This document shows positions 56,950 through 64,000 of a DNA stretch of 64,000 nt, piece by piece. The notes beneath the pieces were generated by a model. The model saw only the letters and a program-made list of their open reading frames with translations. It made no database searches and was not told the DNA's origin. Position 1 is the first letter of the stretch. Each line of letters opens with the position of its first letter. Made by a program: the position numbers and the translations under genes. This DNA comes from Streptomyces sp. WM6378 (GTDB taxonomy: Bacteria > Actinomycetota > Actinomycetes > Streptomycetales > Streptomycetaceae), in NCBI RefSeq assembly GCF_001279695.1, contig NZ_LGDD01000301.1, positions 1-64,000 of the forward strand, in the 5' to 3' direction.

Positions 56950-58206
56950 CTAAGCGGGGGTGTGGTGGGGCTGTGGGGTGTGGTTGAGCTCGGGTCCGAG
57001 GAGCCAGGCGGCGATCTCGCGGATCGCTCCTTCGCCGCCGGGGGTGCGGGTGACGGCGCGCGCGGCGGCGCGCACCGAGTCGTGGGCGCTGCCGACGGCC
57101 ACGGGCCAGCCGGCGAGCGCGAAGCAGGGCAGGTCGTTGACGTCGTTGCCGGCGTAGAGCACGCGGGCCGGATCGATCCCGTTCTCCTCGCACCACTGCT
57201 TGAGGGCGAGGTCCTTGCGGTCGATGCCGTGCAGCACGGGGATCTGGAGCTTGCGGGCGCGGGCGGCGACGACGGGGTTCTGCTCGGTGGACAGGACGAG
57301 CAGCTTCAGGCCGGCCCGGCGCAGCGCGGCGATGCCGAGGCCGTCGCCCCGGTGCACGGCGACGAGTTCGCGGCCCTCGGAGTCGATGAGGACCTTGTCG
57401 TCGGTCTGGGTGCCGTCGAAGTCGAGGACGACCGCGTCGACGTCGTCGCGGGTGGGGGTGGGCAGCCGGTCGAGGACCGGGGCGAGCGCGCGGGCCCGCT
57501 CCAGGTCGTGCGGCTCGTCGATCTCCAGGACCCGGGCCGGGTCGGTGCGCACGAGCGCGGTGCGGCCGAAGAAGCGGTGCTGGTGCGTACGGAAGCCTTC
57601 GGCGTCCATGGCGTACGCGGCGCCGGTCTCCAGGAAGTCCTGCGGGCGGTCCTGGCGGCGCGGCCGGAACGCCTTGTCGTGCCCCATGCCCTGGCCGCCG
57701 CCGACTCCGTCCTCGATGGACTCGCGCCACAGGAAGCCGTGGAAGGGGGTGACGGTGACGGCGGTCTCGGCGCCGTCCTCGACGACCGCGGCCGCCACGC
57801 CGTCGATGTCCTCGCGGGTCAGGAACGGGCTGGTGCACTGCACGAGCAGCACCACGTCGGTGTCGGGGTGCGCGTCCAGGGTGTGCAGGACGGCGGCCTC
57901 GCTGGAGGCGGTGTCGCCCGAGATCCCCGCCGGGCGGAGGACCACGTCGGCCCCGGACGAGCGGGCGGCGGCCGCGATCGCCGGGTCGTCGGTGGAGACG
58001 ACGACGTCGGTGACGAGGCGGGCCGAGCGGCAGGCGAGTACGGCCCGCACGACGAGCGGGACCCCGGCGACGGAGGCCAGGTTCTTCCCGGGCACGCCCT
58101 TGGAGCCGCCCCGGGCGGGGATGACGGCGAGGACTTTCGGGGGCGTACTCGCGGAGGAGGCCGGGGACGTCGTCGCGGGCCCCGGTGAGACGGGCGTCTC
58201 GGGCAT
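56950..58206 (-). CDS. Fused CMP-nonulosonate cytidylyltransferase and HAD phosphatase
   Basis: A 418-residue two-domain enzyme. The N-terminal half (about 25-250) is a NeuA-like cytidylyltransferase: KVLAVIPARGGSKGVPGKNL, then VVVSTDDPAIAAAA, LVQCTSPFLTREDI and EIDEPHDLERA. The C-terminal half (about 260-405) is a KdsC-type HAD phosphatase: AVVLDFDGTQTDDKVLID, LKLLVLSTEQNPVV, GIDRKDLALKQW and VLYAGNDVNDLPCFALAGWP. The fusion explains how a phosphorylated acid is first dephosphorylated and then activated with CTP. The start ATG overlaps the preceding stop by one base (TGATG), and neuB follows 15 bases after the end. Confidence 0.92.
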   Translation of the reverse strand: MPETPVSPGPATTSPASSASTPPKVLAVIPARGGSKGVPGKNLASVAGVPLVVRAVLACRSARLVTDVVVSTDDPAIAAAARSSGADVVLRPAGISGDTASSEAAVLHTLDAHPDTDVVLLVQCTSPFLTREDIDGVAAAVVEDGAETAVTVTPFHGFLWRESIEDGVGGGQGMGHDKAFRPRRQDRPQDFLETGAAYAMDAEGFRTHQHRFFGRTALVRTDPARVLEIDEPHDLERARALAPVLDRLPTPTRDDVDAVVLDFDGTQTDDKVLIDSEGRELVAVHRGDGLGIAALRRAGLKLLVLSTEQNPVVAARARKLQIPVLHGIDRKDLALKQWCEENGIDPARVLYAGNDVNDLPCFALAGWPVAVGSAHDSVRAAARAVTRTPGGEGAIREIAAWLLGPELNHTPQPHHTPA

Positions 58207-59567
58207 CAGAGTTCTCCCATCCGGCGGATCACGGGCGCGACCCGCTGTACGCCGTGGCGGTAGGCGCCGCGGGCCGCGTCGCGCACGGCGTCCCGGATCA
58301 CGCGGCGCAGGCCGGTCGGCTCGTTCGTGGGGGCCGCGCCCGGCAGCGGGGTGCCGTCGGGGGCGAGGTGGTGGCGGGCGAGGATGCCCGGGAGGTAGCC
58401 GGGCGCGGTGGCGGCGTTGTAGTACGGGGCGATCGGCGGCAGGCTTTCCTTCGAAAGCAACTCGCTCATTCGCTCCCGTACTTGATCGAAAGCGCGGTGG
58501 TACGCCTCGCCCGGGGCCACGCCCTGGGCGGCGAGCCAGTCGGCATCGGGCGCGGGGCGGTGTCCGGCGTCGAGCCGGTCCCAGGAGGCGAGGCAGCCGG
58601 AGCCGAGGAAGTGGTGGTTGCCGAGGACCTCGCGTACGCCGAGGTCGGTGAGGACAGCCGTCGGGACCGAGCGGTGCAGGGACTCCAGGGCGGCGGTCGA
58701 GGACACGGTCACCAGGAGGTCGGTGCGGTCCAGGACCTCGCCCATGTTCCCGTACGCCAGCGAGAAGTTGGGCGGCAGGTCCATGCCCTTGGCGAGTCTC
58801 TGGAAGGGGTGTTCCTCGATGTGCGTGGTGTGCTCGCCGGGCTTGGAGCGGAGCTTGAGGACGACCTCGCGCCCGGGGTGGCGCCGCGCGTGGTCGACGA
58901 GGCGGCGCAGCAGGTACTGCCGGTCGGCGCGGCTCTCGGGGACGGAGGGCTGGGCGGCGAAGACGACCGTGTCGCGGCCGGGCTCCGGCTGGTACGCGGC
59001 GCCGCCGAGGAAGGGCAGGGCGGCCTCGGTGACGGCGGAGGCGTCGGCGCCCACACCCTCGTACACCGCGCGGAAGCGCTCGGCGTCGTGCCGGGAATTG
59101 GCGAGCACGACATCCGCGCCGTGCCGCAGGAGCAGACCGTCGGCGAGCTTCTCGTAGACGACGCCGACATAGCCGGTGACGATCACGGGCCGCCGGGTGT
59201 GCCCGGGCCAGCGGGCGGCGAGCCCGTGCAGCGCGGCCTGGGCGGCGCCGCCGACGAGCGCGAGCACGATGACGTCGTACGCACTCCTACCGTTCAACTC
59301 CCCGGCCATGTCGAAGAATTGAGCCATCGTCACTTCGCGCAGAGCGTTCGGGGACACTCCCACCTCGGCGAGCTGGCGAGGGGTGGGGGTGGCGCGGCCG
59401 CGCAGCAGGAAGCCGTCGGGTTCGGGCGCGGCGGGCCGGGGTGCGGCGGAGTCGGCCCCGGACGCCTGTTCGGCGAGACGGCGCGCGGTGAGCGCACCCC
59501 ATTTCCACCGGGTGTCCGAATCCGCGAGAACCGCGATCCGCAGCCTTGAATCGGTACGTGATGGCAC
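58206..59567 (-). CDS. DUF6716-type putative glycosyltransferase
   Basis: A 453-residue cytoplasmic protein. It begins RLRIAVLADSDTRWKWGALT and has GYVGVVYEKLADGLLLRHGA, VVLANSRHDAERFRAVYEG and LVTVSSTAALESLHRSVPT. That sequence gives a GT-B-like pattern in which the last motif resembles the nucleotide-sugar site of capsule transferases. I recognise it as the DUF6716 family found in the same position in other Streptomyces. It is the first gene of the minus-strand operon. The GTG is preferred because TAGTTT ends 7 bases before it, giving a leaderless mRNA; an in-frame TTG at 59606 has no support. It presumably builds part of the Kdn polymer. Confidence 0.82.
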   Translation of the reverse strand: MPSRTDSRLRIAVLADSDTRWKWGALTARRLAEQASGADSAAPRPAAPEPDGFLLRGRATPTPRQLAEVGVSPNALREVTMAQFFDMAGELNGRSAYDVIVLALVGGAAQAALHGLAARWPGHTRRPVIVTGYVGVVYEKLADGLLLRHGADVVLANSRHDAERFRAVYEGVGADASAVTEAALPFLGGAAYQPEPGRDTVVFAAQPSVPESRADRQYLLRRLVDHARRHPGREVVLKLRSKPGEHTTHIEEHPFQRLAKGMDLPPNFSLAYGNMGEVLDRTDLLVTVSSTAALESLHRSVPTAVLTDLGVREVLGNHHFLGSGCLASWDRLDAGHRPAPDADWLAAQGVAPGEAYHRAFDQVRERMSELLSKESLPPIAPYYNAATAPGYLPGILARHHLAPDGTPLPGAAPTNEPTGLRRVIRDAVRDAARGAYRHGVQRVAPVIRRMGEL

Positions 59568-59754
59568 GCGGTAGAAACTAGAAAGCCCCGCGGATTCGCG
59601 GCCCAACTCAACTGCAACAACTGGTTAACAGCGCGACTACGAAAGGCGTGCGGGGTGGGCGGACGGGCCGGTTAACAGTCCCGCCATTCTTCGTTCACCC
59701 GGCATCTCCGTGCCGGACAGGACGAATGACGGGCGGCGCCATAGCGTCACGGCC

Positions 59755-60738
59755 GTGGTCAAGCTCTCCGTCATCGTGCCGTTCTACAACGTGCGCGCCT
59801 ACGCACCCGACACCCTGCGAAGTCTGCGCGCGAACGCCCGCGACGACTTCGAGTTCCTGCTGGTCGACGACTGCTCGTCGGACGGCACGATCGACCTGCT
59901 CGAACGCGCCGAGCGCGAGCTGCCGGGGGCGGTGCTGCTGAGACACGAACGCAACGGCGGCCTGGCCACGGCTCGCAATACGGGCCTGGACGCGGCCGGC
60001 GGCGAATACCTGACGTTCCTGGACGGCGACGACTGGCTCGCCCCGGGCCATCTGGCTCAACTCCTGTCGTCCATCGAGGAGTTGGGCTGCGACTTCATCC
60101 GCACCGACCACGTCCAGGTGACCGGCCAGGAGCGTACGGTGCACCGCGTTCCGCACGGCCGGCGCGGCGAGGTGATGTCCCCGCGGGACGCGATCCTGCC
60201 CGCCACCCGCTCGACCTCGGTGGACTACGCGTACGCCTGGGCCGGGATGTACCACCGCAGGCTCGCCGAGCGCGGCCTGCTGCACTTCACCGACGGACTG
60301 CGCACCGCCGAGGACCGGCCATGGATCTGGCGGCTGCACCGCGAGGCGGAGTCGTTCGCGGTGACGGGACAGCTCGGCGTGTTCTACCGGCGCGGGGTCG
60401 CCTCGTCGCTGACCCAAATCGGCGATGCCCGACAACTCGATTTCATTCGCGCATTCGATCAAGTAATCGAAGAAACGGCGAAGGACCCGAATGCGGGCGA
60501 ACTGCTGCCGAAAGCGATACGGACGTACTGCGCGATCATTTCCCACCATATGAGCAGCATCGAAAGGTTCGAACCGGCAGTGGCGAGAAAACTCCGGGCC
60601 TTGAGCGCGGCCGCCCTGAGGCGCATGCCGCAGGACCACCTCAAGGACGCGCTGAACTCGATGGACTCCCGTCGCGCCGCCCGCCTGCGCCGCCTGCGCC
60701 ACCGCCCGGCCACGTCTTCGGCAGGGGCTGCCGCCTGA
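59755..60738 (+). CDS. Family 2 glycosyltransferase
   Basis: A 327-residue GT-A enzyme. The N-terminal catalytic domain reads KLSVIVPFYNVRAYAPDTLR, LLVDDCSSDGTIDL, NGGLATARNTGLDAAGGEYL and FLDGDDWL (D-G-D, with metal-binding Asp). The acceptor part contains RTAEDRPWIWRLH (the ED motif with catalytic Asp). No membrane helix is seen. I prefer the GTG at 59755, before which TAGCGT ends 7 bases upstream; an upstream in-frame start at 59710 is possible. Codons in the C-terminal third are less GC-biased than the rest. It overlaps the next gene by one base and stands divergent to the DUF6716 operon, so both units share a promoter region. Confidence 0.9.
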   Translation: MVKLSVIVPFYNVRAYAPDTLRSLRANARDDFEFLLVDDCSSDGTIDLLERAERELPGAVLLRHERNGGLATARNTGLDAAGGEYLTFLDGDDWLAPGHLAQLLSSIEELGCDFIRTDHVQVTGQERTVHRVPHGRRGEVMSPRDAILPATRSTSVDYAYAWAGMYHRRLAERGLLHFTDGLRTAEDRPWIWRLHREAESFAVTGQLGVFYRRGVASSLTQIGDARQLDFIRAFDQVIEETAKDPNAGELLPKAIRTYCAIISHHMSSIERFEPAVARKLRALSAAALRRMPQDHLKDALNSMDSRRAARLRRLRHRPATSSAGAAA

Positions 60739-62060
60739 TGCGTACGACTCAGATCTTCGCGGCGTCGACGCTGTACGGGGTGGCCACCCTGGCCGCCGCG
60801 CTCGACAGCGGATGCTTCCCCGCGGCGGACCGGCGGCTGCTGCTCATCAGCAACAACGCGCCCGTGCCGGAGACTTCGCCCGCCCTCGACACCATGCCCG
60901 GCTTCGCCCAGCTGCGCGGCCGCTTCGACGGGGTGCTCTCCTGGAACGAGACGATCGCCCCGTTCCACCCGGGCGGCTGGTCGCCGCGTCCGGACGATGT
61001 CCCGCTGTGGGAACGGCAGTTGAGGGACCTGTGGGACCTGTCGGACGACCGGATCGAACTCGCCCTGGAATCCATCCAGGTGAACCCGGCCCAGGCGGTG
61101 GCCCAGATCTTCCCCGACGCACCGCTGACCGTGTACGCGGACGGCCTGATGACGTACGGCCCCACCCGCAACAAGCTCGACCCGCTGATCGGGACCCGGG
61201 TGCGCCGCGTCCTCCACCTGGACCTGGTCCCGGGCCTGAGCCCGCTGCTGCTCGGGGAGTTCGGGGTACCGAGCGAGACGGTGCCGACGGCGGCGTTCTT
61301 GAAGACGGTGGGCGAACTGGCAGCGGCCGAGGCCAAGTTGGGGCTTGACGCCGACGGTTCCGAGCCGGTGGCACTGCTCCTCGGCCAGTATCTGTCCGCC
61401 CTTTCCATCCTCACTCCCCCGCAGGAGGAGGAACTGCATCTGCGGATGCTGCGGGGGGCGGCGGCGCGGGGGCACGGCCGGATCGTCTTCAAGCCGCACC
61501 CTTCGGCGCCGCCGGCGTGGTCGCGCGAGCTGACCCGAGAGGCGGCCACGCTCGGCGTCCAATTCACCGTCCTGGAACGGCCGTTGCTCGCCGAGGTGCT
61601 GTACGAGCGGCTCTCCCCCAAGCTGGTGGTGGGCTGCTTCTCCACGGCACTGCTCACGGCCTCGTCCTTCTACGGCATCCCGGTCGCCCGGGTCGGCACC
61701 GAGCTCCTCCTCGACCGGCTCGCCCCCTACCAGAACAGCAACCGGGTGCCGGTGACCATCGCGGACGCGCTGCTGCCTCCGTTGGAGCCGGGCCCGGCGC
61801 CCGAGGTGGACCTGGCGGGGCTGCTTCCCGCGGTGGGGTACGCGATGCAGCCCGAGCTGCGGCCGGACCTGCGGGACGCGGCCGAGCGGTACCTGGCCGC
61901 GTCCCTGGACGCCCACACGTGGCGGTACTTCAAGCGCCGCCGCCTGACGGCACTGGGGCTGCCGGGCGCGATCCCGCCCCAGCTGGGTTTCATTCCGCGC
62001 AACGCGACGGTGCGCAGGGTTGCCCGGCGGGTTCGGGGGGTTGTGCGGCGGGGGGTGTAG
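60738..62060 (+). CDS. Polysialyltransferase-like glycosyltransferase
   Basis: A 440-residue protein of the alpha-2,8-polysialyltransferase (PF07388-like) family. The start MRTTQIFAASTLYGVATLAA is the family hallmark. LSWNETIAPFHPGGWSPR and VKPHPS-type FKPHPSAPPAWSRELTRE (donor site with HP motif) follow, then VVGCFSTALLTASSFYGIPV. Together with NeuB, NeuA-like and GT2 genes it points to polymerisation of a CMP-activated nine-carbon acid, such as Kdn, on the cell surface. The ATG overlaps the GT2 stop (TGATG). The C-terminus is very basic (RRVARRVRGVVRRGV), possibly for membrane binding. Confidence 0.88.
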   Translation: MRTTQIFAASTLYGVATLAAALDSGCFPAADRRLLLISNNAPVPETSPALDTMPGFAQLRGRFDGVLSWNETIAPFHPGGWSPRPDDVPLWERQLRDLWDLSDDRIELALESIQVNPAQAVAQIFPDAPLTVYADGLMTYGPTRNKLDPLIGTRVRRVLHLDLVPGLSPLLLGEFGVPSETVPTAAFLKTVGELAAAEAKLGLDADGSEPVALLLGQYLSALSILTPPQEEELHLRMLRGAAARGHGRIVFKPHPSAPPAWSRELTREAATLGVQFTVLERPLLAEVLYERLSPKLVVGCFSTALLTASSFYGIPVARVGTELLLDRLAPYQNSNRVPVTIADALLPPLEPGPAPEVDLAGLLPAVGYAMQPELRPDLRDAAERYLAASLDAHTWRYFKRRRLTALGLPGAIPPQLGFIPRNATVRRVARRVRGVVRRGV

Positions 62061-62101
62061 GGGGCTGCACGGGGTGTTTCCCCCCGGGAGGGCGCCGTCG
62101 A

Positions 62102-62891
62102 TCAGGCCCTGGTCACCGGCGCCTGGAGTTCCGTGACCCAGTCGTCCTGGTTCTCGGGGCACTCCAGGTTGATCTCGCGGGGGTACCCGGTCGACCGGTA
62201 GCCGTTGGCGTCGATCCAGCGGGCCAGGATCTGGGCGGTGGGGAGCACGGTGTCCATCGAGCCGCGGTGCACGATGGTCGCCGCCTGGCCGAGGGACGGC
62301 AGGTCGAGGACGCGGAAGGCGCCGTCACGGAAGGCGCCTTCCTGGAGAGGGGCGGCGACCTGAACGGCGGCGTGGACGCGGATCCTGCCGCCGCCCTCCG
62401 GCGCGTCCTCGTAGTAGGCGACACCGGGGCCGGCCGGGGTGACACCCGCCGAGCCCAGGAGCCGGAACAGCTCGCAGTACAGCGGCCCGATGACCGGGCC
62501 GATGTCCTCGGGCTCGTAACTCGCGGCGGTCGCGGTCAGTTCCGCCACCCGGATGGCGGGGACGCTCTTGATGACGACGTCGTTCGTGGGCATGTGCCCC
62601 TCGCTCTCGATCGCTCGGAGCCTCGCCTCGACCTGGACCAGCCGTGCCGACGCGGCGGCCATGGCGGTCTCCAGCTCGGCCCGCCGCAGCCGCAGCATGC
62701 CGCGCAGTTCCTCGGCACCGACCTTCTCGTCCACGATGTCCCGGACCTGCTGGAGGGTGAATCCGAGGTCCTTCACGGTAGCCGCTGACCGGGTCGACGT
62801 GGGCCGGGCGCAGCAGGCCGGTCGCGTCGTAGTGACGCAGCATCCGGACCGATACGCGGCCGTGCCGGGCGAAGTCTCCGATGGTGAACAT
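62102..62891 (-). pseudogene. MerR-family regulator gene with internal frameshifting deletion
   Basis: The ATG (GGAGAC upstream) begins a normal MerR helix-turn-helix: FTIGDFARHGRVSVRMLRHY, then DATGLLRPAHVDPVSGYR. At about 62777-62781 the frame changes. The following frame continues with KDLGFTLQQVRDIVDEKVGA, a coiled linker and a complete GyrI-like effector domain (VVIKSVPAIRVAELTATAAS ... WVTELQAPVTRA). The roughly 14-16 residues that normally join GYR to KDLGF (Y.YY....L.RLN.I..) are absent, so a deletion of 3n+1-type length both removed them and shifted the frame. The product from the ATG would be a short HTH peptide with an unrelated tail. A sequencing or assembly error is possible but would not explain the missing codons. 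Confidence 0.8.
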
Positions 62892-62936
62892 GATGTCTCC
62901 GAGCTGACTGCCTGACACGGTGTGAGGGTCAAGAAG

Positions 62937-63134
62937 CTACGTGGCGCACCCGGGGCGCCGACGGGGCCCCGGCGGGTTCCGCGGCTTTGCCCCCGCAGGG
63001 GCTCCGCCCCCGGTCCCCCCGTCGGGTGGCATCTGCTCCCACACACGCGCGCGCCATCGGAGATCGTGCGCCAGCGCGTACGCGACATACGCGCCCCAGC
63101 CCGCAAAGCAAGCAGTCATCACCCCAGCCATCAC
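62937..63134 (-). CDS. Possible small membrane protein
   Basis: An open frame of 65 residues with one hydrophobic segment (AGVMTACFAGWGAYVAYALA) followed by HDLRWRARVWEQMPPDGG and a Gly/Pro/Arg-rich end that is formed by intergenic repeat-like DNA (gggggcggagccccctgcg type). Third-position GC is moderately high. No good ribosome site is present. It could be a small gene whose end was replaced by the repeat, or chance. Confidence 0.3.
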   Translation of the reverse strand: MMAGVMTACFAGWGAYVAYALAHDLRWRARVWEQMPPDGGTGGGAPAGAKPRNPPGPRRRPGCAT

Positions 63135-63493
63135 GCAGCTTTCACGAGGTGGATTTTCAAGGAAATCTCCAGGGGAACAGCCAGCTGAACCGTCACTTCA
63201 CCTCACTTGGCATCCCCTCCGCAATCACGCGAAACAGGCGTGAACGAACATGAACGAGCCACCCCAGAATCACGATCCCCGCACAACGTCTGACAACCCC
63301 GAGGGCACAAAAACTTGAAGCACTTGGAGCACTGGAATACGCGCACGCCCGACTCACAGCAAACCCACAGAATGAAAACAAAAAGGGGTGCGGGGCCTCC
63401 CCGAAGTTTCGGAGGAAAGCCCCGCACCCCTTTTGATGACCTCTTTAGGGAGGCCTCACGAACTCTTTGCTCGGGTCAGTGAGATCAGCGAGA
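63135..63493. other. Noncoding stretch of unusually low GC
   Basis: About 360 bases with no supportable gene. It is clearly poorer in GC than the rest of the window, with runs such as cacaaaaacttgaagcacttgg and gaatgaaaacaaaaag. It ends in the strong terminator that belongs to the small secreted protein. It could be a remnant of acquired DNA. Confidence 0.55.
63381..63434. terminator. Long bidirectional terminator
   Basis: The outer stem of 16 perfect pairs (aaaaggggtgcggggc with gccccgcacccctttt) surrounds an inner hairpin (cctcc with ggagg around ccgaagtttc). A- and T-runs flank it. It lies 60 bases past the small secreted protein gene on the minus strand. Confidence 0.93.
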
Positions 63494-63769
63494 TCAGTGA
63501 CGATCACAGACCTTGCGTGCCTTGTGCCAGGTCTTCGTCCAGTACCCGGGGTGGACCTTGCCGTGCCGGTCACGCGTGGCCTTGTGCCAGGTCTTCGTCC
63601 AGTACCCCTTGACCACGTGGCACCTTTCCTTGCCACCGTCGTGAACCGCTGTCACGACCGTGTGCGACGGCGCGGCTTCCGCAGCACCGACCGAGGAGAA
63701 AGCCACTCCTGCGGTGAGCGCGGCAGTAGCAGCGCCGAGAGCGATCACTCGCTTGAAACCTGCAATCAT
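63494..63769 (-). CDS. Small secreted protein with duplicated GYWTKTWHKA motif
   Basis: A 91-residue protein. The ATG has AGGTGGAG upstream. The signal peptide MIAGFKRVIALGAATAALTA ends near AEAAP (about residue 33). The mature 58 residues contain two exact copies of GYWTKTWHKA, 20 residues apart (VKGYWTKTWHKATRDRHGK and HPGYWTKTWHKARKVCDRH), and two Cys, one before each... block, that could pair. It is rich in His, Lys, Trp and Tyr. This suggests binding to a wall polymer, metal or membrane, but I know no family. The frame and signal peptide are good. It is a single-gene unit ending at a strong terminator. Confidence 0.82.
   Translation of the reverse strand: MIAGFKRVIALGAATAALTAGVAFSSVGAAEAAPSHTVVTAVHDGGKERCHVVKGYWTKTWHKATRDRHGKVHPGYWTKTWHKARKVCDRH
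63519..63607 (-). repeat. 60-base-period tandem duplication inside the secreted-protein gene
   Basis: gccttgtgccaggtcttcgt plus ccagtaccc (29 bases) is identical at 63519-63547 and 63579-63607, exactly 60 bases (20 codons) apart. It encodes the two GYWTKTWHKA units. Identity at the DNA level suggests a recent duplication or ongoing homogenisation. Confidence 0.9.
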
Positions 63770-64000
63770 GACTCCACCTTTCTGCTTAGTAGAACCATCC
63801 GATGAGCTGGACAACGACAGTTTTATCACCGATGTCTCGACGGAATGCGAGTAACGCTCGGGCGCGCGGGAGCGCAAAGAGGTTGCGAGTTAAAACACGC
63901 ACGCCCCCAGAAAGGCGCCCCCTTTATTTCACCCTCACCCCTCACCCCTCACCCCCGCACATTGATGACATGTCCAATTCCAGAGCCGACAGAAGAAAGA
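63770..64000. other. Upstream region of the secreted-protein gene, to the window edge
   Basis: Moderately AT-rich for this genome. It should contain the promoter of the minus-strand secreted-protein gene. A low-complexity run of caccc/ctcacc units lies at about 63930-63957. I see no further gene. Confidence 0.5.

Noticed and set aside
53423..57838. 1471-residue minus-strand open frame
   Set aside because: Only its last 408 residues are a real M20 enzyme. The rest reads out of frame through the 54880, NeuB-like and NeuA-like genes and has shadow composition.
59606..59620. TTG or further upstream start for the DUF6716 gene
   Set aside because: The extra residues have no family similarity and would overlap the likely promoter; the GTG at 59567 fits the leaderless pattern.
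63381..63434. Transposon inverted repeats around the low-GC gap
   Set aside because: The inverted repeat is a compact hairpin at a gene end with A/T runs, which is a terminator; no matching second end or transposase is present.
63928..63958. caccc/ctcacc runs near the window end as a possible tandem repeat or CRISPR start
   Set aside because: Short, irregular low-complexity units without spacers.

Overview
The window is high-GC actinobacterial chromosome, almost certainly Streptomyces. It has dense GC-rich coding, many GTG/TTG starts, leaderless promoters, perfect GC-rich bidirectional terminators and the afsQ1/afsQ2-sigQ locus. As far as I remember it, the gene order follows the S. coelicolor interval from roughly SCO4932 (hutH) down to SCO4879 (a sialic/nonulosonic-acid type polymer locus). 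That comparison is from memory and was not run.

Left edge (1-730): the last codons of an ISL3-type transposase lie directly against the 3' remnant of a membrane-protein gene. A possible DUF1330 scrap follows. This is the only obviously scarred part of the window. 730-5000: a zinc alcohol dehydrogenase divergent from its likely XRE/MmyB-type regulator, a lipoprotein L,D-transpeptidase, a small acidic protein and an LAxTG sortase substrate. 5000-11000: histidine ammonia-lyase, a GGDEF diguanylate cyclase, an enoyl-CoA hydratase, the class III adenylate cyclase Cya and biotin ligase BirA. 11100-18200: the acyl-CoA carboxylase set (PccB, epsilon subunit, biotinylated AccA2) with a GDSL esterase, a 42-residue membrane protein, Maf and a membrane protein between them.

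18300-32300, 39500-40800 and 46200-53400 together hold a nucleoside uptake and breakdown system. It comprises a BMP lipoprotein and ABC transporter, cytidine deaminase, adenosine deaminase, thymidine phosphorylase, purine nucleoside phosphorylase, a PGM2-type mutase that may act as phosphopentomutase, DeoC, and two aldehyde dehydrogenase-like proteins for the acetaldehyde. Six separate promoters in these blocks carry the same palindrome, CTACGCGCGTAG or a close variant, mostly inside or next to the core promoter. I see it in no other promoter region of the window. This looks like one repressor-controlled regulon; the adjacent DeoR-family gene is a candidate regulator.

Between the nucleoside blocks lie a mannosyltransferase-like membrane protein, a class F sortase with a surface protein, uridine kinase, SigQ/AfsQ1/AfsQ2 with a matching GTnAC-n6-GTnAC box, VanZ and PspC proteins, several small exported proteins, a LysR-MFS pair, a SigG-type ECF factor, a STAS protein and a Uma2 protein.

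53400-62100: an M20 amidohydrolase, then two divergent units for an acidic nonulosonate (probably Kdn, teichulosonic-acid-like) wall polymer. These encode a NeuB-like synthase, a fused CMP-transferase/HAD phosphatase, a DUF6716 glycosyltransferase, a GT2 and a polysialyltransferase-like protein. 62100-64000: a MerR gene broken by a small frameshifting deletion, a relatively AT-rich noncoding stretch and a small secreted protein with a duplicated aromatic repeat. I saw no tRNA, rRNA, CRISPR array or complete mobile element.
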